From contig NC_035166.2 in NCBI RefSeq assembly GCF_001659605.2, positions 17,503,003 to 17,567,002 of the forward strand: DNA of 64,000 nucleotides. Direction: 5' to 3'. Position 1 is the first letter of the stretch. The number at the start of each line of letters is the position of its first letter. Under the pieces are notes generated by a model. The model did not search any database. It saw only the letters and a list, made by a program, of their open reading frames with translations, and had not been told where the DNA came from. Positions 10,358 through 27,767 of the stretch are shown here, piece after piece. The position numbers and the translations under genes are program-made. This stretch comes from Manihot esculenta (lineage: Eukaryota; Streptophyta; Magnoliopsida; Malpighiales; Euphorbiaceae).

Positions 10358-13300
10358 GTTTGGTTTTTTATTAAGAAAAAAAAGGCAAAAAATGGAAATC
10401 TAGGTACTGAACTGAGCGTCCATAGGCTGCTCCTTTTTATTGTCTGTAGAAAGGAATTGATCATGTGAATATTACTTTAATTAATTAAAATAATATTATT
10501 TATTGAGTTATTTTTTGTCAGAAACGTATGGAAAACGTACTACGTGCCACTTGAAACTTGAAAGTTCAGCTTTGATAGATGACAGATGCCATCTCGACTG
10601 ACGCCGTGACGCGGATTCAGCCTCTTCTGTTATAGTCACGGGCACCGTAATCTTTTCCTTTTTCTTTTTTTTCAAAAACAGCATTGTAATCCATCCGAGT
10701 ATTTATAAGAACGTTCTTAAATATTATTATTAAAATTATTTTTTAAATATAAGAAAATTTATTATTTAATTTTTTAATTTTAAAAATATATTAAAATTTT
10801 TATATCATAAAAAATTTATTAATTAATTTTAACTATTAAATATTATAAAAAAATTTAAAATATTTTTAATTTTAACTATTAAATATTCGAGTAATATTCT
10901 AATATTAGTGTATATTGTAAGCAAACACATGACGTATAAGATGATGCAAATGGTAGCCCACCGTTACAGGCTATCGCATGCAGGGGTGGTCAAGGGTCGA
11001 TTTTCGGGCTTAAGTGGGTGGATTTGATTCAAGGAATCGAAATTTGGTGGTTCTTGTTTAAATTCGATTTGATTTTTCAAATTTTTGTTTGTTAATCAAA
11101 TCATACGGTTGAAAATATTTTTAAGAAATTTTGATTTAACTTAATATCCAACGGATTGGTTGAAATACAATTCAATGACATTTGCTTTTAATTTCAAACA
11201 AGTTTAAGTCACGTTATATAAAGTGAATTTAACATTGTTTAAAACTTGTATGAAATAAATTTAATAAATTTTTATATTGAGATTTATACTTAATTAATTA
11301 AAACTCTGAAAAATAATGTATGAATTTAAATACAAATATATGATTTAATAATTATTAAATTTATTTTCATATAAACTTTAAAATAATTAATTTTTTTAAT
11401 TTCCCCTCATAATAATTTTCACAAATAAGTTGACTTCCAAAATTGCTGGCTCATCAAATGCAGTTGCTTTTGTTAATTGATTATTATGGGTAGCAGCTAA
11501 ATTGGTTGTGAATTGAATTTGAATGGTTGACCAAATCATTGCTTACTCTTCTATTTATAAAAAATATATATTTTTTATATTTTGTAGTATTTGAAATTAA
11601 TTAATATAAAATATTTTTCTAATCAAAGTAAAAATTAAATCATTTTAAAAAGAATATCTTCTTTTTTTAAAATAAAAAATTAATAGATTAATATTAAATA
11701 AATCTCACCATCTTCCTGTTAAAAAATCATAAAATTAATTTTATCTATAATTTTTATTTAAGTCGATAATATTTAAATTAATTAAAGTTAAGGCATAATT
11801 ATTAATGTTGAAAATTCAGTCATCCAACGTGATTGTTGTAATTATTGACACATGCATGCAGATGCAATGATAGGTTATGCTCTACATAAATAAGAAAAAC
11901 AAGTAAATGTGGATATTAAGATTTTTCTTTTTTTAAAAAAAAAATTAGTGTAAAAAAATAATTTAAAATTATTATTTAACTATATTAATTTATTTTTCTT
12001 AAAATATTGATTGATAAAGATGCATGAACGTGAAATGTGAGAAAAGCAGTCAGCCATGGCTGCGGAGACCATGCAAAAATGATAGAGATAAGGGATTTTT
12101 AAAATTAAGGAATTTTCATATCATTTTTTAAAAGGGAGGAGATTTTCTAGTAACAAGTTAGAGATTTATTTCATATGTTTTATTTATTTTAATTAATTAT
12201 TTAACTAAATTTCTGGAAGGGAGGACTTGGTCAGAAAATGATAAGAGTGGAAAATTATTCTTCCATTAATGATATTGACCAACTTGCTTATTTGTATGAA
12301 GGGGCGAATGGCAAAGAGATGATGTTGACGTTCCTCACTTGCTGTCAACCATTGATGCTATGCTATATTCAAATTCAAGTAGGTTATCTTGGAAGACAGT
12401 AGTTTCCCCCTATTTTTGTGCTTGTTTTGGTTCAAGGTGTTAAGCATCTCTCCTCCATTTCTACAAGGCATTGCAACAGAGAGTTTAGCTGCTTAAAGCT
12501 CAGCTCCTTGTTTTTGGCATAATTTATTTTATAAAAAAATAATTATTATAAAATTATATAATATTTCAAAATTCATTAAAATTAAAAAATATAATTTTAT
12601 TATTTAAAATAAAATAATCGTATGTATTATTGATGTCGGTGTATTTCTCATTCTGATGACTAAGTTGCTTATTTCTTTCAGATCTCTCTTCCTCTGAATT
12701 TTAGTAGATTTTTTTTATTTATTTTTATATAGTTTTAAAATGATACTGTAGAAGAGAGGATTTTCCTTTATGGCTTGAACTTGGGTGATAGGTGAACCAG
12801 TGGAGAAGCTACGAGAGTTTTTGCAGCAATCAAGTTATCTTTGGGTTATTCGAGTTATTGTTAGCTTGTTTATACAGATGGAGTCTAAGACTTGGGGTTT
12901 TTTTTTGAATTTTATGCATTATAATGTAGTTAAGTCTTGTTGTTGTTATTAGGTTTTGTATATCACGCCTGTTTTTTCATCATCTATAAAATATAACTCG
13001 GATCAACTTTTTTTGCTTGTTTAGTCACGTTATATAGTGAAACTAACTGTTGTGCCTATAGTACACCTACTCTTCCATCACGCATTACTTAATTTAGATC
13101 CGCTTGGGTCTTCGCCTTTCATATCAAAGAAATCCTCATTCAAACGTGGAACAGATATTTAAAAAATTTTTTAAATTTTATTATTTTATTAATTTTAACT
13201 ATTAAATATTTTATAAAAAATAAATTAATATATTATTTATAAAATTAAAAAATTAACTAATAACTTTTTTAAATTATAAAATTTATAATAATAAAATATT

Positions 13301-13754
13301 TAATAACTAAAACTCACAAATGACTAACAAATAAATTTTTAAAGTTCTTAAAAACTGAGATACAAAATAGTAAATTTCTCCATAATATTATTGCACCTAA
13401 ATAATAAATTTCAAAGGGACCTACGGATTCAAAGGTGAAACATAGATCGAACGGGAAGGTAAGAGGATGCAAGTTCGAATTTTCGTTTGCAAGCAGGGAT
13501 AAAGCAATGGAAAATCAAGAGAAGTAATACTCGGTATGAATAAAAGATTCCAAGATTACAAAGAAAATCCACAGGCCAAATCCTCTGTTTAAAACAGGGG
13601 ATACAAACTGTCCGTCTTACGAAACCCGTCTAGGATTATGATGTCTTAAATACTGGTCCATTCACCCTGTGAATAAAAGCACATGCATGATTGCCAACCA
13701 GCATTAACGAGTCCTGCAAACATTCTCCACATGCCCAATGGGAATTTAATTCAT
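10358..13754. other. Intergenic region, mostly AT-rich
   Basis: The promoter and 5' flank of the EG45-like gene occupy the start. The rest is AT-rich with no supported gene. A short moderately GC segment near 10,920-11,110 and another near 12,770-12,900 look like old insertions or gene scraps but carry no recognisable domain. The last 250 bases include the 3' flank of RPT6. Confidence 0.65.
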
Positions 13755-18002
<4,248 letters not shown>

Positions 18003-18602
18003 TACTGGACTCGGAAACTTCAAATGATAAGAAGATATTCGATCTCGAGGGATTTCTTCCGGAAGAAGTCTGATGGTCTACGAGATGTTATGTTCTCGGT
18101 GCCACCGTCTGTATCACCATACATCGATGGTGTTGAGGCACATCTATAGTGTGGTTATTGGGCCAGAAGCTTTAAAGCCCAATTACAATATTGGGCTTCC
18201 TAAGCCCACAAGAAACCCTATATAAGGTCAGATCCATTGTTTCCTCATTTGCGCCTAGCCCCTGTTTCGCAGCTCTGTAGTCTAACAAAGTTCATCTCGT
18301 CCTCTTTATTTTTCTTTTTAATTTTTGATAACTGCTCGAAGCATTTCATTCTCGCAGAGCCTAGGGTTAGGGGGTGTGGATTCAAGCTTTCAATCCCTAA
18401 ATTCTAATTTTCAGCTTTTCCCACCTGTGTCAAATACCGCCATTTCTCTCATCTCTAATTTAATCTCTGTACAGACACATTTCATTTTATAATTAATAAT
18501 TAATTTCTTGAAAGTTTCAAATCGTCAAAAGGTTTGGTTAATTTTACGACAGATTTAGGTATTCTACAGTTGTTTTTGGGAAACAAAAAGAGATAGAACC
18601 TC
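18003..18602. promoter_or_regulatory. Divergent promoter between RPT6 and the STRAP-like gene
   Basis: Only 600 bp separate the two start codons, so the core promoters and both 5' leaders lie here. Seen: TGGGCC at 18159-18164 and further TGGGCT/AGCCCA copies near 18176-18181, 18191-18198 and 18203-18208 (site II type). A telo-box-like AAACCCTA at 18213-18220 overlaps a CTATATAAG TATA box around 18218-18226, oriented for the plus-strand gene. Site II plus telo-box is a known arrangement in plant genes of protein synthesis and turnover, active in dividing cells. Co-regulation of the two genes is inferred. Confidence 0.7.
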
Positions 18603-21600
18603 ATGGATAAGAAAAGAGTGGCGGTTCCTCTTGTGTGCCATGGTCATTCTCGCCCTGTTGTCGATTTGTTTTACAGTCCAATCACTCCCGATGGCTTCTT
18701 CCTCATCAGTGCGAGCAAGGGTATGCAACTATGCGTTATTTTTTTCTGTTTTTGGTTGAGCTAAATTCTAGATTCAGTTGTTGGCTCCGATTTGTCTTAA
18801 ATTCATAATTTGATGGTTCGGGGTATGTTTGTAGCATTAGTGAAATCTCCCTTGAGAATTATCAATTGTATCTCACGCTTTTTGTTTGGTGATTTATTTC
18901 GCATTTACATTTGCCCATCATGAGTTACGCCGATTGTGGCAACCACAATATTCTGATGTCAACTGCCGGATCATTTTCTTGATAAGATTATGATCTTGAT
19001 TTGCCTACTTTTGCACATTGTACATATGCTGAATCTGGAAGTTTTCCTCTTGTGGGTTCAGATTCTAGTCCCATGCTTAGAAATGGAGAGTCTGGTGATT
19101 GGATTGGGACGTTTGAAGGGCATAAGGGTGCGGTGTGGAGTTGCTGTTTGGATACTAGTGCTTTACGGGCAGCTTCTGGTTCTGCTGATTTTACTGCGTA
19201 TTTATCAGTCCATTTATTTTATTTATTTGCCCTGAAAGATTTTACAATTTTCTTCTACTTCTTGATGAATGCTCCCTTTTCCATCTGTTCACACTTTATG
19301 TGCATGCATGTTATGAATGTGTTTGAAACATTAAACATAATTGGGTCAGTGAATGTCTGACAGCCAGAGGTTTTCTTAATTGTTTCTTAAAATACGTTCT
19401 GAGTCCTAAAATCTGGCACAGCTCCTTTTTTTTTTTTTTCTCTCTTCTTGATGTAGCATGAAGCTTACAAAGATAACATACACTCACACATGAAATGAAA
19501 ACTGAGAGAATAAACGCTGCAGGAGTTTTTATTGATTCAAAGCTAATGGAAAATACATAATTTCTGTTGTATTTGTAGAGTTATAATGTTCATAAACAAA
19601 GTAGGAATACATAACTACTAAATCGGAAATTAAAACAAAACAAATAACTTAAAGAAACCTGGGTAAAATAGGAATAAAGCTGTCATTGGAAAAGGAAGTT
19701 AAATGGCTCATGAATAAATACAAACTATTTTATCTTTTTATGCAGGTAGATGCTTCTATAAATGCATTTTCATTTCATGTTTTGTATAAGCTTCTTATGA
19801 TCCTGCAAAACCTGTCTCATCTGAGTCATTCTTCAGTTACTAGAGGCGAAGCATTTTGTCATTTTATTTGTTACTGGAGGCATGATTAGTTAATAGTTTA
19901 ATATTTTCAAAGTGTGTATAGTAGATGATTCCATATGGTACTCTATTGGTTGTTCCTATATATATGGTGGATGAAATTTTGTTTTCTTATAGTGTAATAA
20001 TCATGTTTTATGAGATCGGATGTGTAGTTTCAGAACTCTTGAATAGGTATTATCAATACACTTACATTGATTTGTTACTATGGAGCATTTGTGATCAATG
20101 TTTGAGAATTTGACATGTCCAACAATGTCTCCTGCAGGAAAGTGTGGGATGCATTAACAGGAGATGAACTGCATTCATTTGAACACAAGCACATTGTTCG
20201 AGCTTGTGCATTTTCGGAGGTGAAGTTGGCATTTGTTTTTCCTGTACAGTTGTCAATTGATAAAAGGATGGTCCTTTTCAAGTTCTGTTCTGCGAACTTA
20301 CATGCTTAAAGACATGATCATATGTACATGTAAAGTTGGTGACATTTACCCCCTCTGGCAACCTTTTGAATTTTGTAATTTGAGGTCTCTTGATCTTTAT
20401 AAGAAAAAGTTGGCAATTTACCAGAGCAAAGTAAGCTTTACCAACTGTCCCTAACTTGGACACTAATTATCAATTTGTAATGCAAAATTGCCCCAGCTTC
20501 AATTTAGCAGACAGGATAGCCACTTTTAGCTTGTTCTGGCCAAACTCAACTGAGAAGAGATGTCCCCAGCACCATAAAAAACAATAAGTTTAACATGTTG
20601 GTATACATTTTATTTCTTTATCCTTACAATTTGGATGCTAATTTACCTTTGAGTTATCTTCTATCCACTTCAATTTTCTTTCCTGTCTACACGCACCCTT
20701 TCTCATCTCCCATCTTCTATTTTTGTCTCCTTCCTTTCCACCACTTAGACCCTACGATAGACATTTCTCTTATTTTCTTTCTCTCCAACACCTTAAAAAA
20801 TGGGATATAAAGCTCCAAAATAATTAACCACAACGTGCAACATCTCCAATTATGGCTCACTTTTGAGAGAAGTCTTGAAATTTTTTAATACCAACAATTC
20901 CATCATTATTCACAAACCCAACAAGTCAAAGTACAACTTAAGTCCAATTTCAGAGCTTCCCGTCATTGATTAACAATCCCATCAAAACCAAATTCCAAAT
21001 ATCAAAATACCCATCATTGAGTCACAACTTCAACTATACAAGGGATAACAAATTTCAAGTCCCCTAACACACAGAGGAAAATAGTAGTAGATATCACCCA
21101 AAAAGGAAAAGGGAAGAATAAAACTAGAAAAAGGAAGAAACAGGCATGTCCTTGGTCACTAGCAAGTAGCAACATCTGACGACCAGCAGCTAGCTCCAAT
21201 GAGATTAATTGGAGACAATCACAACATTGAAATGCAGATTCAACTCCTTGATTTGGTCTGATTGTTCTTGTAGAGGATAGAAGTCTTTAGCATCTTTCTT
21301 AGGGCTTCATAAGGACGAGAGAGCAAAGTTGGATGGAGGTGCTGGCATGTGTGGAGGCATTGTCTTAGTTGATAGATAGGAGAATTGATGAGCCCATGGA
21401 TTTCTTTTTAGAAGGAAAAGAGAATGTATAGGCACTAGGCAGAGAGAGCATGTAGATGGGAATGATGGGCAATATAATTCTAACCTGAGTGGGAAAAGGA
21501 GGAAAGAGAAGTTGGCCAGCTGTTAATTTCAATGTATTTCATAATGGTACTGGAACCAACTAATAGTTCCAGGTTAGCAAATCATTTGTGCTTTTTTCCA

Positions 21601-23349
21601 GTGGCTTTAATATTAATGAAATTGAAGTAGTGGAGTTTTTTATTTTTTTTAATTTTTTGTTACAAATGATTTTTAGGGACGACGTTGTTATTAGGTTTTA
21701 AGTTCATTTATAATTATTGAAATTTATCTTACTAAAGCAATTAACCTTTGATCTGAGTATTTTTCAAGAGTTGGTAAATCTTTTTCCCACAGTTTCTTGG
21801 GATGGGGGTCTAAGATGAAGAGTAAATGAGTAACCTTTTATAGTAATTTTAATTTCCTTTTAATATGTTATGTCCACATTGTTTGTTGAAGCCTTATTGA
21901 CCATTCTAGATGGTATTGTTCATAGCATTGCTTCGTGTGGAATCATATTATAAATTTTATGGATGTGGGTTAGCAGGTGTGCTTTACTTCTTCATTTTGT
22001 TTATCTTTGAATCTCATACAAGGTGTTCACAATCTGGCCTCAGGATACTCGCCTTCTGCTCACTGGGGGAGTGGAGAAAGTCCTGCGAATTTATGATTTG
22101 AGTCGCCCAGATGCACCTCCAAGAGAAGTTGATAAATCTCCTGGCTCAGTGAGAACTGTTGCATGGCTTCACAGTGATCAGACAATATTAAGTTCTTGCA
22201 CTGATATGGGGGGTGTGAGGTTAGCTTCTCCTTTTAATTATGTTCAAAGCTAGCTGCTGTTATGATAGTGCATCTGTGTGTGTACATATAGATGTACATC
22301 GGAACTGTATCTTGTCAGAAAAACTGTTGTTTCCTGAAGTTTCCTTTAGGTGGAATATTCTGGATGCACATAAGCTCAAGATATTGATTAGCAGTGCAGT
22401 TTTGTGGGAGATAACCATGCATGGGTTTAGGGGTTGGCTGTTGAAATAACTGTTCTCATGCAGACTGTGGGATGTTAGAAGTGGAAAGATAGTGCAGACC
22501 CTTGAGACCAAGTCATCTGTAACCAGTGCTGAAGTGAGTCAAGATGGTCGATATATAACAACTTGTGATGGTTCTACAGTGAAGTTTTGGGATGCAAACC
22601 AGTAAGTCCAGGTCAATTATCTGTTTCTTGTATCAGAAGTTATGTGATTGGTAGTTTTAAAATATTTTGAGCTGTTCTCTCCTCCAGTTTCGGGTTAGTG
22701 AAGAGCTACAATATGCCTTGCACAGTAGAATCAGCTTCGCTGGAACCCAAGTACGGGAACAAGTTCATTGCTGGGGGTGAAGATATGTGGATTCATGTGT
22801 ATGATTTTCATACTGGCGACGAGATAGGTACATTCTCCAACATAATTCTTTGAATAAGTAAAATGATATAAGGGTATTTCCATGTGGATACATTAATCTT
22901 GAAGCGATCTTTAATCTTTTGGACAACTCTTCAGCAAATAGGGGTACTGTATTTATTGAACTCTTTTCTTTTGGGTCCATTTTTCATGTAGATAGATGTT
23001 ATTTTGCCGCACATTTTGTCCATGATGTTATTATATTTGTTTTCAAATATTATATTGTAAGTGACTTGCTCCAACGTTCTCTGTAGCATGCAATAAGGGT
23101 CATCATGGTCCTGTGCACTGTGTACGTTTCTCACCAGGAGGGGAATCATATGCCTCTGGATCTGAGGATGGAACCATCAGAATATGGCAGACAGGCCCTT
23201 TGACACACGATGAGAACGAGGGATTCACAGCAAATGGATCAATTGGAAACGTGAGGGTACCAGCAGAAGAAGTTTCACGGAAGATTGAAGGCTTTCACAT
23301 TTCAGAAGATGGGAGGGCCAAAGACAAGGAAGAAGCAGGGAAGGACTGA
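18603..23349 (+). CDS. STRAP: STRAP-like WD40 repeat protein
   Basis: Seven plus-strand exons: 18603-18720, 19062-19197, 20138-20219, 22044-22219, 22464-22601, 22688-22827 and 23087-23349. They total 1053 bases (350 residues plus stop), with phases that agree at each GT-AG junction. The protein is a WD40 propeller built of about seven blades. Examples are [13 protein letters not shown]...[42 protein letters not shown] and [12 protein letters not shown]...GTIRIWQ. A charged tail ends KDKEEAGKD. It matches the serine/threonine kinase receptor-associated protein (STRAP/UNRIP) type. In animals that protein is a scaffold with the SMN complex and in TGF-beta signalling; the plant role is not clear from sequence. 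Introns 2 and 3 are long, and intron 3 (20220-22043) holds unclassified extra sequence. Confidence 0.93.
20220..22043 (+). other. Long intron 3 of the STRAP-like gene with probable old insertion
   Basis: This 1.8-kb intron contains a block at about 20,450-21,600 whose base composition is more C/A-rich than the flanking AT-rich intron. It has no recognisable coding domain. It could be a decayed transposon, but I see no terminal repeats or target duplication. Confidence 0.4.
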
Positions 23350-24356
23350 TGCAGGGAAAGATTGGCCTCAATCTTTTCATTTACTATTTATTTGATTTGG
23401 TGGTTGTTGGGGGGTGGCCTCAGTCTACAGTCTTAAGACACCTAATATTTGTACAAGGCCTAGATAGTAACTTTGGAATTAAATAGATAGGCTGGACATA
23501 TTGATTTGCATTTTTTACTAGCTTGAAAATGGTTGTCTCAAGAGTCGGGTCGCTCTAGCCTCAACTGTCTACATTTGTTTCTGACATGGACGGAAAACCC
23601 TGTACACGCTTGGATCCAGGTTTTCCCATTTGTAAGTTGTGATTTCCTGGAAATTTTCTTGACAAGTTTGGTGAATTGGTGATGCTCTGATAATGAAACT
23701 AGGGCCTACAACTTTTTTGACTTTTATTATGCCTTCTCTTAAAAGGGCAATCGAGGTCTCGAGTAAGCCCATCTATTTCATTTCGAATTAGAAATTAGGT
23801 GCACAACACGTGATCATTGTTTGTTCTCTTCTTCAATAATGCACTGTCCTATTCTGGTAAAGTTGAAGCTGAAAGTTCAGTATTTTTTGCTAGAAAAATA
23901 TGCTTCGAGTAAAACATTTATAAATCAACTTCCCAGTATGGCAGAAAATGCGTTGTGGATGAATTTGCATGGGTTTGGATTTGGAGATCAGATCACGAGA
24001 TGAGTACTTTGAAGGTGGGCCTAAAACTACAACACCAACAGCAGCTATTACTCTAAATTATAAAGAAGAATCAACCGTGGAGACGGGGGCTAGAATGCAG
24101 CTATAACTGCGTCGCGAACTTCGAGGAATCAAGCAGAACTGACCTATCTATGGTAAATTTGATAAAACAATAGGGTCATTTTGGTCAGTGGGTTAAGTGA
24201 CAGTTCAAGTAGTCTTTCAGGACTTGATTCCTTCCCTTGTCATTCATAACTCATAAACCTCAGACTGGGAGCTTTGTTTCTGTTCTGTTCTCTGTTTCAC
24301 TGGCTCAGACCGCCTTTATTTTTCATTTCCTCTTATCCAAAAAGTCGTCAGTTTCT

Positions 24357-24398
<42 letters not shown>

Positions 24399-24422
24399 CT
24401 ACCTTCTTTTTGGCTTGTAAAG
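23350..24422. other. Intergenic: STRAP 3' end and H2A.Z promoter/leader
   Basis: The first part is the 3' untranslated region and downstream flank of the STRAP-like gene. A run of about 41 T residues (24358-24398) lies 24 bp upstream of the H2A.Z start codon, in its leader or core promoter. No other gene is supported. Confidence 0.7.
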
Positions 24423-26850
24423 ATGTCGGGAAAAGGTGCTAAGGGTTTGATTGCGGGCAAGACCTCAGCCAGCAACAAGGATAAGGATAAGAAGAAACCC
24501 ATCTCTCGCTCTTCTAGAGCTGGCCTTCAGGTTTTATTCTTTCTGTTGACGCTTCTTCTTTTTCTTTTCTCTTTATCTTTGGCAGAGTTGAGGGTTGAAG
24601 GTTCTGAGACTGCTGGGTTTTGGTTTGAGATTTATATTTAGCATCTGACCTATTATAACTTCTTCTATTTCGGGCTCATACGTTAATATTAATATTTACA
24701 TTATTACGTTGGAAAAGTCTCTTTAGGTGTTCTAATTCTTGTCACACATGCGGTCCGAATAAAATTTCATAAAAAAAAAATATGGGTTATTACTTTTCTT
24801 GACTTTGTTCGAAGGTTTGAAGTTGACATTTGTTTGAGAACATTCTAATAATTCAATGAAAATGGAACTCTGTTTTGCTACTATCAACCTTCAATCAGCC
24901 ATTTAGACAGTTGGAGTTTCCAAAGTTGTATTCTTCTAGTAGGGCCTCTAACATTCGTTCGCTTTTTAGTAAGGTTGTCACTTGTTATCCAGATGTTCGC
25001 TCGAGAGGTGGTACCATGAATGAATCCCACGTGCAGATAATGATGGGAGAAAAAAACTTTGTGAGCTTTTAGAGTGAATTGGCCGGTAACTTTTACCTTC
25101 AACAAACTTTAGTTATTATTTATTGCTTTAAAATCAATACTTAAATATTTTTGATAAATAGTCATTCAATTAAAATATTGGTGAATTTTTTGATGAGAGG
25201 CAGTCTATTTTATATAATTTAAAATAATAATAAGGATTTTTTTTTCCCTTTTTCTTCTTTTTTAATTACTCTAAACTCATCGTCTTGAAATTTTTGAATT
25301 TTACTAACTGACACGGCACCTGAAATGTAAATATATTTTTATTTTGTAATTTATATATAAGAATATAAAATATTAATAACATATATTTATTATTTTTAAT
25401 TATATAATTATTTTATTAAAAATAATAATTATAAATTAATTATTAAATGATATTTTTTATAAATTTATTTATATATTTTAATTTAAAAAATTTAATTAAT
25501 TTTATAAAATAATACTTGTATTCTACTCACTTAAATACGCAAAATAAATAAAAAAAAAGATGTATAAATATCATAAAATATGGAAGCCGTAGCAAGTATC
25601 ATATGAAGATAATTTCTAGTGGTGTATTTTTTTTAATTTGATGTGATTAAAAAAATTTAAAAAATATAGGCCTATAAATTTTTTAGGATTAAAAAAAAAA
25701 AAAAAACTGTATTAATAAAATTAAAGAGAATTCAATTGCAATAGTTATTAAATTTTTACGGTATATAATTTTTATAATCGAAGATGATATTAAAATATTT
25801 TTTAAAATAATTTAAAATAGATAATTTTATAGTATTTTTAATGAATTAATTTTTAATTAATAAAAAATAAAAAAATTTTAATTTTTTCATTGAAAACAAA
25901 TAAAAAGATTTAGATTGAATAATTAAAAAAAAAAAAAAACGAAAAGACTCAATTCTTCTTTATGTTACATCATTTAGACTTTTTTGGGAAGGCTTTAATT
26001 TTGTGGGTTTTTTATTTTTACAATTCTCAGTGAAAAAGCGTATGAGAAAGAAGGTTCTTTGTAAGATTAGGCTAAAAAGATATTTTTGTTCTTTTTATTT
26101 TTTATGGTAAATAAATTTTTTTATTATTATTTTAAACCACTTAAAATAAGTCACATGTATTTCAATAAAAATCTGCTGAAATTTTAACTAGGTGACTATT
26201 TTATGTAAATGCTTAAATATTGATAATTTGTTTGAAATAAATTAAAGTTGAGTGATTATAATAAATCAGTGATCAAGTTCAGTGAGCATGGATGAAAATT
26301 TCAGTCAATTGGCTTACTGCGTAGGAAACAAGCTTTAGTTATTGAAGACGGGATAGTTTGGTTTTGCTTATTTTATTTATTATTGATGAGGCAGTGGGAG
26401 GTGGGTGACACTTCCTAATTTGATTTTTCTTGACGGCTTCTCTTTCTGTAGATGGTTTTCATAGTTTTCTTCTTTATTTTTATTGGTTTCCGATCTCTGG
26501 TGAAGTACATTTTGAATAGCAACCTCATTGGAGGATGATCTGCATACTGTTGTTTCTCTCACTTGCGTATTCATCGATTGCTGAAGTCGAGGACCACAGC
26601 TCATGGAAGGGTAGGAGCAACAGCTGCTGTTTATTCTGCTGCAATTTTAGAGTATTTGACTGCAGAGGTGTTGGAGTTGGCTGGAAATGCTAGCAAGGAT
26701 CTCAAGGTGAAACGTATCACTCCAAGGCATTTGCAGCTTGCAATTCGAGGCGATGAAGAACTTGATACTCTGATCAAGGGTACCATTGCTGGTGGTGGAG
26801 TCATCCCTCACATCCACAAATCACTTATCAATAAATCCTCCAAGGAGTAG
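24423..26850 (+). CDS. Histone H2A.Z-type variant, with a gap of expected residues at the exon junction
   Basis: Exon 1 (24423-24530) encodes 36 residues, a Lys-rich N-terminal tail ending SRSSRAGLQ at a good GT donor. The 3' exon (open from about 26566 to stop at 26848-26850) encodes the histone fold from RIHRLLKSR to the C-terminal [11 protein letters not shown]. It includes [10 protein letters not shown] and the H2A.Z-typical docking region [16 protein letters not shown]. The variant replaces H2A in nucleosomes at gene starts and affects transcription and temperature response. Between the two exons the family has F-P-V-G before the Arg. I find neither those codons nor a canonical AG acceptor directly before the exon: a pyrimidine tract is followed by CG at 26566-26567. 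Either a microexon escapes me, an acceptor has mutated, or this copy is a pseudogene. Intron span is about 2.0 kb. Confidence 0.75.
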
Positions 26851-27767
26851 CTTTACGCGCACCGATCCTGCGTGCTACGAGGATGATTTGTTCGAAAATC
26901 TGCTTGTGGAATCAGGCATTTGAGTTTCTAAGCTTCATACTTGTTTCTCATATGTTGTGGAGGTGTGGATAATAGCTCACTTGGCAATTCTAATCTTTTT
27001 GTTTAGTAATATTAACAGTTCATATTAGAATGGGAGCATATTTGGGTATTGTTTCATATATCTTCTGCATAGCTAGCTGCTTTAAATGCTATACATTTTG
27101 GTATTGTGCCAGTGATGTCCTTCTGATGAAAAAGGCCAAAGGGGCATTGTATTTTCTAAACCTGTTGATCTTAGGATAAGACTTTCTTCGTTTACTTGGA
27201 TTGAAAGGTTTCTCTGGCAATTCCAGGATGGATGTTAACGATTTCAATTCTGAAATTCTTTTCTGTTGCAACAAGCAATGATCAATACGTGACAAGCTAC
27301 AGGATTAAGAAATTATCAACATTTGACAATTTGTTGTGTCAAGCAAGTTGCTGTAACAGCACATGGCTATAGATTACCAGTCCAGATTCATTCTCGTTCC
27401 TATTTGTCTCAATTGAATTCTATAATAAACCACTGGAATTAAGTAGCAACTCAACAAAGATATACTTCTTCATCACCTTCTGGCTTTGATCAACGCTCAT
27501 GGCATCATCTGCCTCTAAGTACTCCATTTGTAATGCACAGTGACATTATTGAACAAAAATGGACGCATTAAAGCAGCAAGTTTTTGACGATCACATTGAA
27601 AGCAGAAGCAGATTTCCAGTTCAAATCAGTTACAAATTCCAATTCTGGTCCACTAAACAAACATCATCCTGATTCTAACAATGATTTAAAAAAAAAAAAA
27701 TCCTGTCATACAACAGTAAATCAATTGTCCTCAACAAATCTTGCATCATAACCAACCATTTTCAAGC
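26851..27767. other. Tail-to-tail intergenic region
   Basis: The 3' flanks of the plus-strand H2A.Z-type gene and the minus-strand KCS gene meet here. The sequence is of ordinary composition without a supported coding frame. Confidence 0.7.

Noticed and set aside
12770..12960. Possible gene fragment in AT-rich spacer
   Set aside because: Short readable stretch but no recognisable motif and no exon signals.
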